DNA of 64,000 nucleotides from positions 1 through 64,000 of the forward strand of contig CAVRVX010000004.1 in assembly GCA_963724735.1 (NCBI GenBank), written 5' to 3'. The first letter of the stretch is position 1. Each line of letters starts with the position of its first letter. The notes below the pieces were generated by a model that did not search any database, was not told the origin of the DNA, and saw nothing but the letters and a program-made list of their open reading frames with translations. A program made the translations under genes and the position numbers. The stretch comes from Rhodoplanes sp963724735. Its GTDB lineage: Bacteria; Pseudomonadota; Alphaproteobacteria; Rhizobiales; Xanthobacteraceae. Below, in pieces: positions 36,789 to 45,965 of the stretch.

Positions 36789-38978
36789 TCAACCCAAAGC
36801 CTTATTGTCGAACGGCAGTGATCGCAGCCGTTTGCCGGTCGCCGCAAAGATGGCATTGCCGATAGCGGGGGCGAGCGGCGGAACTCCTGGTTCGCCAATT
36901 CCGCTGGGGTCGGCTCGAGAGGCGACGATGTGGACGTCCACCCCCGGCATTTCCGAGATGCGTGTCGGCTCATAATCATGAAAATTGCTTTGCTGGACGA
37001 CGCCCTGGAAAAGCGTGATCTGATTGCGCAGGCATGCGGATAACGCAAAGCCGACCGCGCCTTCGATCTGGGACCTCACGATGTCGGGGTTGATAGCGAC
37101 CCCGCAATCGACCGCCGCCACAATGCGGTCGACCTTGATGGCCGAGCGAGTCACGGATACCTCGGCGACTATGGCGACGCGGGTGTTGTAGGAGGAATGA
37201 TAGGCGAAGCCGCGCCCGCGCCCCGCCGGCATGGGCTGCCCCCATCCGGCGCGCTCGGCGGCGAGCCGGATGACGGCGGCGTCGCGCGGTTTCTGCGCGA
37301 GCAGCGCGAGGCGGAACGCGACCGGGTCCTGGCCGGCCAGCCGCGCGAGTTCGTCGATAGCCGTTTCCATCACGGGCGCGCCGTGGCTGTTTCCCACCGA
37401 ACGCCACCACAAGACCGGGATTGGCGACTGCGCGTTGAAGGATTCAACTTCGAAATCAGCGATGTCGTAAGGCGTGTTGACGACGCCTCTGACGCTGCTC
37501 TCGTCGACGCCGTTTTTCACAACGCTGCGTTCGAGCGGCGTGCCGGCGAATATCGACTGGCACACGATCTTGTGGCGCCAGCCCACGATGCGACCGTCGC
37601 CATCGAGACCCGCGCGGACGCGATGTAAAGCGAGGGGCCGGTAGAAGCCGCCTTTGATGTCGTCCTCGCGGGTCCAGACGAGCTGGATGGGAACGCGCTT
37701 GCCGAACGCTTTCGCGACATGCGCAATTTCTTTGGTCCAATCCGCAACCGGATTGCCGCGCCGTCCGAAACTCCCGCCGCCGAGCAGCGTGTTGATCCTG
37801 ATTTGCTCCGGCTTCAGGCCGAGCACCTGCGCGATGGCGGACTGATCGATGCTCTGAAGCTGACAGCCCGACCACAGCTCGGCGCCGCCGTCCTCGATTT
37901 CCAGCACGCAATTCAACGGCTCCATCGGGGTATGCGCCAGGAAGGGGAAGGTGAACTCCGCATCATAGACGGTGGAAGCGCGCGCGAGCCCCGCCTGCGC
38001 ATCGCCGCGACGGACGGCGACCAGCCCCTTTGCGTCCGCAAGCGTCCGGTATTCAGCGAGGATATCTTCGACTGAACGCGTCTCCGCCTTGCTGGTATCC
38101 CAATCGACTTTCAGGGCCTCGCGACCGCGCAATGCCGCCCAGGTATCATTCGCGAGGACGGCGACGCCGGAAGGCACCTGAACGACATCGACGACCCCTT
38201 CGATCGCTTTGGCCTCGCGGTCGTCAAAGGACCGCACCGTCGCGCCAAACAAATCCGGGCGACTGACGACGGCGACTAGCATGCCCGGCCGGCGAATGTC
38301 GGAAGAATAAACGGCGCTTCCCGTCGTCTTGCTGATGGAATCGAGGCGCGGCGTTGGCTGGCCGATCAGTTTCCAGTCGCCGGGCGGTTTCAGCGTCACC
38401 TTGCCGGGGACCGGCATCTGCATGGCGTCGGCGGCAAGTTCGCCAAAACGCGCGCGCTGGCCTGAGCGTCCATGCATCACGATGCCGTTCTCGACCTTGA
38501 TCCCGCTTGCCGGCACGCTCCATCGGGCCGCAGCCGCGGCGACAAACATCGTGCGCGCCGCCGCGCCGACCTGCCGCATCTGGACCCAGGAATTGGCGAT
38601 CGAGGTCGTCCCGCCCGTGCCCATGATCCCGGAGATGAGATTCTTGTATTGCGCCGGTTTGTTCGGTGCGAATTCAACCCGCATGTCTGACCAGGGCGCT
38701 TCGAGCTCCTCGGCTACGAGGGTCGCAAGACCCGTCGTCACGCCCTGTCCCATCTCGAAGTGCTTGCAAATCACGGTAACGGTGTTGTCGGACCCGATCT
38801 TGAGGAACACATTTGGATCGAACGCGCCTTGCGCCGGCGCGCCGGCGGCGAATGCGGGATCGCCGAACGGAATAAAACAGCCGAGAACGAAGGCGCCCGC
38901 CGCCGCACCAGCGCCCTGCAGGAAGACCCGGCGCGACGACGCGGTCGATAGCGGATTTTTGGCGCATGTGCCGTGCAT
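36789..38978 (-). CDS. Molybdopterin-binding catalytic subunit, second copy
   Basis: 729 residues with a twin-arginine signal (SSRRVFLQGAGAAAGAFVLG). Family blocks are CKHFEMGQGVTTGLATLVAE, LLGGGSFGRRGNPVADWTKE and the C-terminal GIGEPGVPPLAPAIGNAIFA with the catalytic Glu. It is an IorB/aldehyde-dehydrogenase-type Mo hydroxylase, probably periplasmic. It is third in a minus-strand operon with a diheme cytochrome and a 2Fe-2S subunit. It is clearly divergent from the enzyme at 6121-8334. Substrate not predictable. Confidence 0.9.
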   Translation of the reverse strand: MHGTCAKNPLSTASSRRVFLQGAGAAAGAFVLGCFIPFGDPAFAAGAPAQGAFDPNVFLKIGSDNTVTVICKHFEMGQGVTTGLATLVAEELEAPWSDMRVEFAPNKPAQYKNLISGIMGTGGTTSIANSWVQMRQVGAAARTMFVAAAAARWSVPASGIKVENGIVMHGRSGQRARFGELAADAMQMPVPGKVTLKPPGDWKLIGQPTPRLDSISKTTGSAVYSSDIRRPGMLVAVVSRPDLFGATVRSFDDREAKAIEGVVDVVQVPSGVAVLANDTWAALRGREALKVDWDTSKAETRSVEDILAEYRTLADAKGLVAVRRGDAQAGLARASTVYDAEFTFPFLAHTPMEPLNCVLEIEDGGAELWSGCQLQSIDQSAIAQVLGLKPEQIRINTLLGGGSFGRRGNPVADWTKEIAHVAKAFGKRVPIQLVWTREDDIKGGFYRPLALHRVRAGLDGDGRIVGWRHKIVCQSIFAGTPLERSVVKNGVDESSVRGVVNTPYDIADFEVESFNAQSPIPVLWWRSVGNSHGAPVMETAIDELARLAGQDPVAFRLALLAQKPRDAAVIRLAAERAGWGQPMPAGRGRGFAYHSSYNTRVAIVAEVSVTRSAIKVDRIVAAVDCGVAINPDIVRSQIEGAVGFALSACLRNQITLFQGVVQQSNFHDYEPTRISEMPGVDVHIVASRADPSGIGEPGVPPLAPAIGNAIFAATGKRLRSLPFDNKALG

Positions 38979-38990
38979 GGTCAGGGCATC

Positions 38991-39446
38991 CTACGCGAGC
39001 GTCTTGGCCGCCAAGTGGATCGCTTGGCGGATACGGAGATAGGTCCCGCAGCGACAGATATTGCCTTCCATTGCGGCGTCGATGTCGGCGTCCGTCGGCG
39101 ACTTGTTGACGTTCAGCAGCGTGATCGCCGACATGATCTGCCCTGAATGACAGTACCCGCATTGCACGACATCGAGACGTTGCCACGCGCTTCTGACCGC
39201 GTCCGCCACCTTGCCCGATACGGCTTCGATTGTCGTGATCTCCGTGCGGATCGCATCGCCGGCCATGATCGAGCAAGAACGCGCAGCCTCGCCGTTGATA
39301 TGAACGGTGCAGGCGCCGCACAGCGCGCGTCCGCATCCGAATTTGGCGCCGGTCAGGTTCAAGTGGTCGCGCAGCGCCCACAGCAGCGGCATGTCGGGGC
39401 TGACGTCGAGATCATGCGCGATTCCATTGACCTTCAGTGTGATCAT
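38991..39446 (-). CDS. (2Fe-2S)-binding subunit, second copy
   Basis: 151 residues. Both cluster motifs are present: KFGCGRALCGACTVHINGEA and VQCGYCHSGQIMSA with GNICRCGTYLRIRQA. It carries electrons from the Mo subunit encoded 12 bases downstream, probably to the cytochrome encoded 52 bases upstream. It has no export signal of its own, as expected if it rides out on its Tat-bearing partner. Confidence 0.9.
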   Translation of the reverse strand: MITLKVNGIAHDLDVSPDMPLLWALRDHLNLTGAKFGCGRALCGACTVHINGEAARSCSIMAGDAIRTEITTIEAVSGKVADAVRSAWQRLDVVQCGYCHSGQIMSAITLLNVNKSPTDADIDAAMEGNICRCGTYLRIRQAIHLAAKTLA

Positions 39447-39498
39447 GGTCGCGCTCCTGAAACGGCGGCAAGCATCGGTGTCACCATTTGCAGGACTC

Positions 39499-40047
39499 TC
39501 AGGCTGGACACGGGGCGCCGCTTGCCACCCATGCCTTTACGAGGTGAACGAACGCGTCATGGGGAATTGGTATGGGTTCACGACCTTTCCCGGGATTGAA
39601 GGCCCACAACACCAATGAATCGCGCTCGACATGCTCGATGATCGCTTCCAAGGAGTGATTGCCATTCCGTTTGGGATCCTTGACCGCCCGACAGATCTCC
39701 CCGCTGGAGAGGCCTTGCCAGCTCATCGTCGCGCGCGCGAGCGCCCAATCCGCCGCTCCCGGCACCCCCGACGACGGATTATTCCGTCTCATGTGACAGT
39801 TGGCGCAGCGCATGGCGCTCGGGCCATAATCGTCTGGGCCACGAACGACCCGGGGAATATGTGGGCTGCGCGAATCACCCCGCAAGGGAGTTTCAGATTG
39901 ATGGCAGTTCAGACATCGGGGGTGCTGCATGACCGTGGCGATTTGGTCCCACGCCGCCAATCCTGCAACCGAATTAGAAGACGGTGGCGTTTGGCTTAGG
40001 GCGACCGTCGCCACCAGTGCAGCCGCCAACACGCCTGCAGCGCTCAT
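39499..40047 (-). CDS. Diheme c-type cytochrome of the Mo hydroxylase operon
   Basis: 182 residues from ATG 40047; an upstream ATG at 40104 is possible. The N-terminus MSAAGVLAAALVATVALSQT is a signal peptide or anchor. Two c-heme sites, CLNCH (about residues 45-49) and CANCH (about 81-85), are the only strong motifs. It is the first gene of the operon with the 2Fe-2S and Mo subunits, so it most likely takes their electrons in the periplasm; proteins of this type are sometimes labelled isoquinoline 1-oxidoreductase subunit. Acceptor beyond it unknown. Confidence 0.8.
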   Translation of the reverse strand: MSAAGVLAAALVATVALSQTPPSSNSVAGLAAWDQIATVMQHPRCLNCHQSETPLRGDSRSPHIPRVVRGPDDYGPSAMRCANCHMRRNNPSSGVPGAADWALARATMSWQGLSSGEICRAVKDPKRNGNHSLEAIIEHVERDSLVLWAFNPGKGREPIPIPHDAFVHLVKAWVASGAPCPA

Positions 40048-40249
40048 ATAGAAAGCGCGCTCGGTACACACGGACGAGATCGCGGGTCGCACCCGTGCCC
40101 ACATCGATCTTTGTTTTGAGCCGAACGACGACCGAATTATGCGCCGCGCCATTCACCGTAGATAATCGCGGCGCGTCAAACAGCAAAGACCGGCGCGATC
40201 GACCGATCCGGGCGCGGGAGCCAATCGCAATCGCCGAGCCGGCGAGCGC

Positions 40250-40642
40250 CTAGCCTGTGCGCCGCGGCGGGTCGCGCGACAGGCCTTTGTCGCCGAGCTC
40301 GTCAAGATATTCTTCCCAGTAGTGGTCGAGATTGCGCCCGAAATCGTGGAAATATTCCCACGAGAATATGCCGCTGCCATGCAGATCGTCGAAGACGAGG
40401 CGCACGGCGTAGTTTCCGACCGGATGGACCTCGATAATGGCGACGTCGCGTTTGCCTGCCACGGTCTTTCGTTCGGCCGGCGAATGGCCTTGGACCTCGG
40501 CGCTCGGGCTGCGGACCCGCAAAAGCTCGGCGGGCAGCTCGAACGACTCGCCGGTGTCGAAACTCACCAACAGCTCACGGCCCCCCTTGCGCAAGCGGAG
40601 TTCGGTCGGCCAGGGCCTCTGCTCAGTCGACTGTACGCTCAT
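40250..40642 (-). CDS. DUF971 protein
   Basis: 130 residues from ATG 40642. WPTELRLRKGGRELLVSFDT, ELPAELLRVRSPSAEVQGH and DLHGSGIFSWEYFHDFG are the conserved parts of DUF971, a small domain also found in Fe-S and hydroxylase-associated proteins (gamma-butyrobetaine hydroxylase N-terminus-like). It is divergent from moaA. Its location next to molybdenum enzyme genes suggests a cofactor-related role, which is inference. Confidence 0.88.
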   Translation of the reverse strand: MSVQSTEQRPWPTELRLRKGGRELLVSFDTGESFELPAELLRVRSPSAEVQGHSPAERKTVAGKRDVAIIEVHPVGNYAVRLVFDDLHGSGIFSWEYFHDFGRNLDHYWEEYLDELGDKGLSRDPPRRTG

Positions 40643-40810
40643 GATCCTCGCCCGCGCGATCGGCGGCGCGCCCTCACGCCGCACCAGGCCGGCCTAAACG
40701 GCCTCCCGATCGCAAAGTTTCACTATTATATTGTGCCGCAAGGGCAAGACCCCTGCGACCATTCGTCGGTCGTCCGGCCGTCGCGCACACAAGAAACGCA
40801 AGGGAGGAAC

Positions 40811-41839
40811 ATGGATTTCGACGGTTTCGCCTCAGGGCAGGCGGCCCCGCTGGTCGACCCGTTCGGGCGCGCCATTACTTATGTCCGCGTCTCGGTGACC
40901 GACCGGTGTGATTTCCGCTGCGTCTATTGCATGTCGGAGCACATGACGTTTTTGCCCAAGGCCGAGGTGCTCACGCTGGAGGAACTCGATCGGCTGGGCA
41001 CCGCCTTCGTCGTCAAGGGCGTGCGGAAGCTCCGGCTGACCGGCGGCGAGCCCCTGGTGCGGCGCGGGATCATGACGCTGTTCGCGTCGCTGTCGCGCCA
41101 CCTCGCAAGCGGCGCGCTCGACGAGCTGACCGTCACCACCAATGGCTCCCAGCTCGAGAAATACGCCGCCGAGCTCGCCGCCTGCGGCGTCCGCCGCATC
41201 AACGTCTCGCTCGACACGCTCGATCCGGACAAGTTTCGCGCGATCACCCGGTGGGGCGAGCTCGGGCAGGTGCTGCGGGGGATCGCCGCCGCGCAGCGCG
41301 CGGGGCTTGCGATCAAGATCAACGCGGTCGCCCTCAAGGGCGTGAACGAGCGCGAGCTGCCGCAGCTTCTCGCCTGGGCGCATGGCCAGGGCATGGACCT
41401 CACTTTGATCGAGGTGATGCCGCTCGGCGAAATCGGCGAGATGCGTCTTGACCAGTATCTGCCGCTTTCGCTGGTGCGCGCCCGCCTCGCCGAGCGTTTT
41501 AGCCTGGAGGAGACCGACTACCGCACCGGCGGGCCGGCGCGCTATGTGCGGGTGGCCGAGACCGGCGGACGGCTCGGCTTCATCACGCCGCTAACCCACA
41601 ATTTCTGCGAATCCTGCAACCGGGTGCGCGTGACTTGCACGGGGACGCTGTTCATGTGCCTCGGCCAGGAGGACGCGGCCGATTTGCGCGGCCCGTTGCG
41701 CGCCTCGGAAGCCAACGACCTGCTGTATGCGGCGATCGACGAAGCGATCGCGCGCAAGCCGAAGGGGCACGACTTCGTCATCGACCGACGCCGCAAGCGT
41801 CCGGCGCTCGCCCGCCACATGAGCGTCACCGGCGGCTGA
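40811..41839 (+). CDS. moaA: GTP 3',8-cyclase (molybdenum cofactor biosynthesis protein A)
   Basis: 342 residues from ATG 40811 behind GGGAGGAAC. A radical-SAM enzyme: the SAM-cluster cysteines lie in VTDRCDFRCVYCMSEHM, GGEPLVRRGI binds SAM, and the C-terminal second cluster is FCESCNRVRVTCTGTLFMCL. It makes cyclic pyranopterin monophosphate precursor from GTP, the first step to the molybdopterin that the two nearby oxidoreductases need. The Gly-Gly C-terminus (VTGG) required for function is present. Confidence 0.96.
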   Translation: MDFDGFASGQAAPLVDPFGRAITYVRVSVTDRCDFRCVYCMSEHMTFLPKAEVLTLEELDRLGTAFVVKGVRKLRLTGGEPLVRRGIMTLFASLSRHLASGALDELTVTTNGSQLEKYAAELAACGVRRINVSLDTLDPDKFRAITRWGELGQVLRGIAAAQRAGLAIKINAVALKGVNERELPQLLAWAHGQGMDLTLIEVMPLGEIGEMRLDQYLPLSLVRARLAERFSLEETDYRTGGPARYVRVAETGGRLGFITPLTHNFCESCNRVRVTCTGTLFMCLGQEDAADLRGPLRASEANDLLYAAIDEAIARKPKGHDFVIDRRRKRPALARHMSVTGG

Positions 41840-42002
41840 GCCGGCCGGCCGCTTCGCCGCCGCACGGCCGTTCATGCGCCAACTTTCCGTTGCGCGCGAG
41901 CGGCGGCGCGGCTTATCTTACCGCATCATCGACAAACCCGCGGTTTGCTGGGCAAAGCGAATGGCGGGCGACGCTGCATACGCCGCCGCTCGGCGGGAGC
42001 CG

Positions 42003-42626
42003 ATGCCGGAGGGGGCGTTGAACGCATTTCTCAAGCTCAGCCGCGGCATCGATCGGATCAACGAACAATTCGGCGTCATCGCAAACTTTCTCGTGCTGTT
42101 CGCCTGCCTGCTCAGCGCGGCGAACGCGACCCTTCGGTACGGCCTGAACGGGTTGCTGTATCTCAGCCGCACAATCCCGCATCTCAATGCATTTCAGCTC
42201 GGCGTCGAATGGTACGGCGCGCACGCGAACGCCTTGCTCGAAGCGCAGTGGTACATGTTCACCGGGATGGTTCTGCTGGGCGCACCGTTCACGCTCAAGC
42301 TCAATGAACACGTGCGGGTCGATCTGTTCTACGGCATGGCCTCGGAGCGCGTGCGTCTGTGGATCGACATTCTCGGAACGATCTTCTTTCTGCTGCCGAT
42401 CTGCATCATCCTGATCTATTTCACCTGGAGCTGGTTCCTCGATTCCTGGTCGATCAACGAGACCTCGTCCAATGCGGGCGGGCTGGTTCGCTGGCCGGTC
42501 AAGCTTCTCCTGCCGCTCGGATTCTCGTTAATGGCGCTGCAGGGCTTGTCCGAGCTCATCAAGCGCATCGCTGCGCTGATGGGCCGCTATACGCTGCACT
42601 ATCAATACGAGGCGCCGGTGCAATGA
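42003..42626 (+). CDS. dctQ: TRAP transporter small permease (DctQ)
   Basis: 207 residues from ATG 42003 with a GGGAG ribosome site; ATG 41961 is an alternative. Four membrane segments are visible, and LKLNEHVRVDLFYGMASERV is the DctQ signature after TM2. DctQ couples with DctM for Na+-driven uptake of organic acids captured by a periplasmic protein. Its stop overlaps the DctM start by four bases. No DctP gene is present in the window. Confidence 0.9.
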   Translation: MPEGALNAFLKLSRGIDRINEQFGVIANFLVLFACLLSAANATLRYGLNGLLYLSRTIPHLNAFQLGVEWYGAHANALLEAQWYMFTGMVLLGAPFTLKLNEHVRVDLFYGMASERVRLWIDILGTIFFLLPICIILIYFTWSWFLDSWSINETSSNAGGLVRWPVKLLLPLGFSLMALQGLSELIKRIAALMGRYTLHYQYEAPVQ

Positions 42627-44029
42627 GCTTCGTGCGGGACAATATGGCCCCGCTGATGTTCGGCGGGCTTATTGTCTTCATGCTGATCGGTTATCCGGCC
42701 GCTTTTTCGCTCGCCGCGGTCGGTCTGTGCTTCGGCTTCGTCGGCATCGAGTTCGGGCTCATCAGACCCGACTATCTCGGCAATCTCACCTACCAGCTGT
42801 ACGGCATCATTTCCAACGACCTCCTGCTCGCGATCCCCTTCTTCACCTTCATGGGCGCGATCCTGGAGCGATGCGGGCTTGCCGAGGACCTGCTCGATTC
42901 GATCGGGCAACTGTTCGGCCCGGTGCGCGGCGGCCTGTCCTATGCCGTCATCTTCGTCGGCGCGATTCTCGGAGCGATCACCGGCACCGTCGCCGCTTCG
43001 GTCATCGCCATGGGCGTGATCTCGGTGCCGATCATGATGAAGTATGGCTATTCCACGCGCCATACGATGGGGGTGATCGCTGCCTCGGGGACCATCACCC
43101 AAGTCATTCCGCCCTCCCTCGTGCTCGTCGTGCTGGCCGATCAGCTCGGCCGCTCGGTCGGCGACATGTACGCCGGCGCAATCGGGCCGAGCATCATCCA
43201 AGTCGCGCTGTTCTGCGCCTGGGTGTTCGCAGTGAGCCTGATCTGGCCCACGGACGTGCCAGCGCTGCCACCGGAGGCGCGCACGCTGCGTGGCTGGGCG
43301 TTGTGGACCAAGTGTCTGCGCGGCATCATTCCCTCGCTCGGGCTGATCTTTCTCGTGCTCGGCACGATCTTCATGGGATTTGCGACCCCGACCGAAGCCG
43401 GGGCGCTCGGCGCCGTCGGCGCGCTGCTGCTTGCCGCGCTCCACCGCACGCTCTCGTGGCCGCTCGTCTATCAGGGCATGTCGGCGACGATGCGCCTGAC
43501 CGCCATGGTGGTCTACATCCTGATCGGCGCCCGCACCTTCAGCCTGGTGTTTCAGGGCGTCGGCGGCAAGGAGTGGATCGAGCATCTGCTCACCGCGCTG
43601 CCCGGCGGCCAGCTCGGCTTTCTCGTCTTCGCGAATATCCTGATCTTCGTGATCGCGTTCTTTCTCGATTTCTTCGAGATCGCCTTCATTCTGATTCCGC
43701 TGCTCGCTCCGGTCGCCGACAAGCTCGGTATCGATCTTATCTGGTTCGGCGTGCTGATCTGCGCCAACATCCAGACCAGCTTCATGCACCCGCCGTTCGG
43801 CTTCGCCCTGTTCTACTTGCGCGGCATCACGCCGCCATCGGTGAAGACCGCGGACATCTACTGGGGCGCCATTCCCTGGCTTGTCCTCCAGCTGATCCTC
43901 GTCGCGATACTGATCGTCTGGCCGGAGTCGGTGACCTACTGGATCGCGAAAGGCCCCGTGGTCGACCCGAGCACGATCAAGTTCGAGATACAGGTCCCGG
44001 AGGCGCCGCCGGCCTTGAACCTGCAATAG
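42623..44029 (+). CDS. dctM: TRAP transporter large permease (DctM)
   Basis: 468 residues from ATG 42623. About 12 membrane segments; typical blocks are DLLLAIPFFTFMGAILERCG, GAILGAITGTVAASVIAMGV and TQVIPPSLVLVVLADQLGRS. It forms the elevator-type translocation channel of a TRAP importer. Size slightly exceeds the common 430 residues, as in the large YiaN/DctM subgroup often used for larger substrates. An IS element begins about 130 bases downstream and may have separated it from a binding-protein gene. Confidence 0.93.
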   Translation: MSFVRDNMAPLMFGGLIVFMLIGYPAAFSLAAVGLCFGFVGIEFGLIRPDYLGNLTYQLYGIISNDLLLAIPFFTFMGAILERCGLAEDLLDSIGQLFGPVRGGLSYAVIFVGAILGAITGTVAASVIAMGVISVPIMMKYGYSTRHTMGVIAASGTITQVIPPSLVLVVLADQLGRSVGDMYAGAIGPSIIQVALFCAWVFAVSLIWPTDVPALPPEARTLRGWALWTKCLRGIIPSLGLIFLVLGTIFMGFATPTEAGALGAVGALLLAALHRTLSWPLVYQGMSATMRLTAMVVYILIGARTFSLVFQGVGGKEWIEHLLTALPGGQLGFLVFANILIFVIAFFLDFFEIAFILIPLLAPVADKLGIDLIWFGVLICANIQTSFMHPPFGFALFYLRGITPPSVKTADIYWGAIPWLVLQLILVAILIVWPESVTYWIAKGPVVDPSTIKFEIQVPEAPPALNLQ

Positions 44030-44157
44030 CGTTCCCCGGTCTGCCTTGCTGACGTCCTTGCGCCAACCTGCGCGAACCCCGAAGGCGTGACCATTTTTGT
44101 TGCTTCGCACAATCGCCTGGTTCCATGGCTAGACGGCCTATTCCCAGCCCGAAATCA

Positions 44158-45843
44158 CTAGCGCGGATTTCTCACGCTACTAATGGATAGCGCAAGGGAT
44201 AAGCCGCGTTTGATCGCGTTTGATGGCTGGTGTGCTGGAGCCATGCAGGTCCGTGGCGTCCAAGGACGCGTTGTGGTTTGTTTTTTTCGGGTTCTCCGTG
44301 GGGCCAATTGGTTGGTGCCGCGAGGGTCGCGCCGCGGCGGGGCGTGTCATGCGGGCGAGGCACGGGCGATGGCTGCGATGGCGAGACGGATCGCGGCACG
44401 TCCCCAATCTTGGGCGGCCGGACAGGCCGACGCCATGGCGATCTTGATGCGGCGGACGCTGATGCGAACCAGCGCACCGATCTTGAGGAGCTTGAGCCTG
44501 ATGGTGCCGCAAGTTGCCTGCGCGAAGTCGGTATCGTGGAGGCCGATGCGGCGCAGGGCGCACATCAGGACGTAAGCCATCGAGTAAAACCATAGGCGCA
44601 GCTGATTGGCGCGCATGGTGGCGGCCGAGGTGCGATCCGCATAGAGGTCGAGCTGGCATTCCTTGATCCGGTTCTCCATCTCACCGCGGGCGCAGTAGAG
44701 CTTCTCATAGAGATACTTGGCCTTGCACTCGTCGCGCCGGAGCGAGGTGACGACAAAGCGCGGATTGGCTTCTCCTTGCGTCCACTCGGCTTTGGCCACG
44801 ACCCGGCGCAGGCAGCTCCAGCTCTCGCGCGTCGTCCACATGAAGCTCTTGAAGCGGCGCTCCGACCGGCCGGTGCGACGGCTCTTGGCGGCGACGAGAT
44901 CAAGCTCGGTGGCAATCTCGCAGACGAGCCGCTCGTTGCGCGCCAGTCCGAACAGGAAGTCGACGCCATTGGCCTCGCACCAAGCCATCAGGTCATCCCG
45001 TGCAAAGCCGCTGTCGGCGCGCAACAGGATGCGTACCCGCGGCCACCGACGCCGAACCTGCGCGACGATGCGTGCTATCTCCTCGACCGCGCCGGCCGCC
45101 GCGTCCAGGTCGGCACGCCGCAGCTTGGCGACGAGCAGATGGCGGCCGCAGAACACGTAGAGCGGCAGGTAGCAGTAGCAATCGTAATAGCCGTGGAAGA
45201 ACCGCCCCTCCTGCTCGCCGTGCAGCGGATCATCCGTCGCATCGAGGTCGAGAATGATCTGCCTGGGAGGCCGCGCATGCGCCTCCAGGAACAGGTCGAC
45301 CAGCAGCGTCCTGATCGCGATCGGATTGTGGCTGATCTTGTGGTAGCGCGTCGGCGTAAGCTCGCTCAGCTCCAGCCGATTGAGCGTCGACTTGCCGGCC
45401 ACCGGCGCGCAGTCCGCGCGGCGTGCTTCCAGCTTGCCCGCTAACACGGCCATCATTGGGTCGTGGCGCAACTGATCGTGGTCGTTGAGATCCTCATAGC
45501 CAAGTGCGATGGCGAACACCCGCTGGCCGACCAACGTCACGACCTCGTGCTCGATCAGTTCCCGTCGCCGCTCGTCGTGAAAGCACGCCGCAAACCGATC
45601 CATCAGTCCGATCGCCCGATCCGTCGCGCGCAAAAGCAAAGCCCCCGCATCCGACGTCACCAACCCGGCATCAAACGCGGCTTCCACAGCGCGGCCTTCA
45701 ACCGTTCCAAAATCGAATTGTTCTGCGATACACTCTGTCGGCATCGGGGCTTCTTTCAAATCAGCTCAAAGTCGCTGTGGCACAACGACTTTCGCTGATT
45801 CGGAGCCCCGATGCGCCTACTTAGTGTGAGAAATGCGGGCTAG
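44158..45843. mobile_element. IS1380-family insertion sequence
   Basis: Imperfect terminal inverted repeats bound the transposase gene. The left end CTAGCGCGGATTTCTCACGC (44158 on) and the inverted right end CTAGCCCGCATTTCTCACAC (from 45843) match in 19 of 22 positions. The ATTTCTCAC core is typical of IS1380. Length is 1686 bp, normal for the family. I find no matching 4-bp target duplication in the flanks, so the copy may have recombined or the boundary may differ by a base or two. Confidence 0.85.
44347..45759 (-). CDS. IS1380-family transposase
   Basis: 470 residues, intact (ATG 45744 is an alternative start). DDE residues are visible: Asp in LDLDATDDPLHGEQEGRF, Asp in ILLRADSGFARDDLMAWCEA and Glu in CARGEMENRIKECQ. 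The N-terminal half is the usual IS1380 DNA-binding part. About 190 bases of non-coding element follow its stop before the left inverted repeat. Confidence 0.93.
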   Translation of the reverse strand: MKEAPMPTECIAEQFDFGTVEGRAVEAAFDAGLVTSDAGALLLRATDRAIGLMDRFAACFHDERRRELIEHEVVTLVGQRVFAIALGYEDLNDHDQLRHDPMMAVLAGKLEARRADCAPVAGKSTLNRLELSELTPTRYHKISHNPIAIRTLLVDLFLEAHARPPRQIILDLDATDDPLHGEQEGRFFHGYYDCYCYLPLYVFCGRHLLVAKLRRADLDAAAGAVEEIARIVAQVRRRWPRVRILLRADSGFARDDLMAWCEANGVDFLFGLARNERLVCEIATELDLVAAKSRRTGRSERRFKSFMWTTRESWSCLRRVVAKAEWTQGEANPRFVVTSLRRDECKAKYLYEKLYCARGEMENRIKECQLDLYADRTSAATMRANQLRLWFYSMAYVLMCALRRIGLHDTDFAQATCGTIRLKLLKIGALVRISVRRIKIAMASACPAAQDWGRAAIRLAIAAIARASPA

Positions 45844-45965
45844 GCGCGTCGGTGACGGAACCGATCGTCGCTCAGTACGTTTACTCAGGTGCCGATCGGC
45901 CGGTGAGCATCGCGCGCATCGGAGCATGGGTCGCGCGTGCACGGGGGTGCGCCAATGAGGTGGCC

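Noticed and set aside
40643..40810. Moco riboswitch upstream of moaA
   Set aside because: The region is only about 170 bases and shows none of the conserved motif blocks; the start has just a strong ribosome site.
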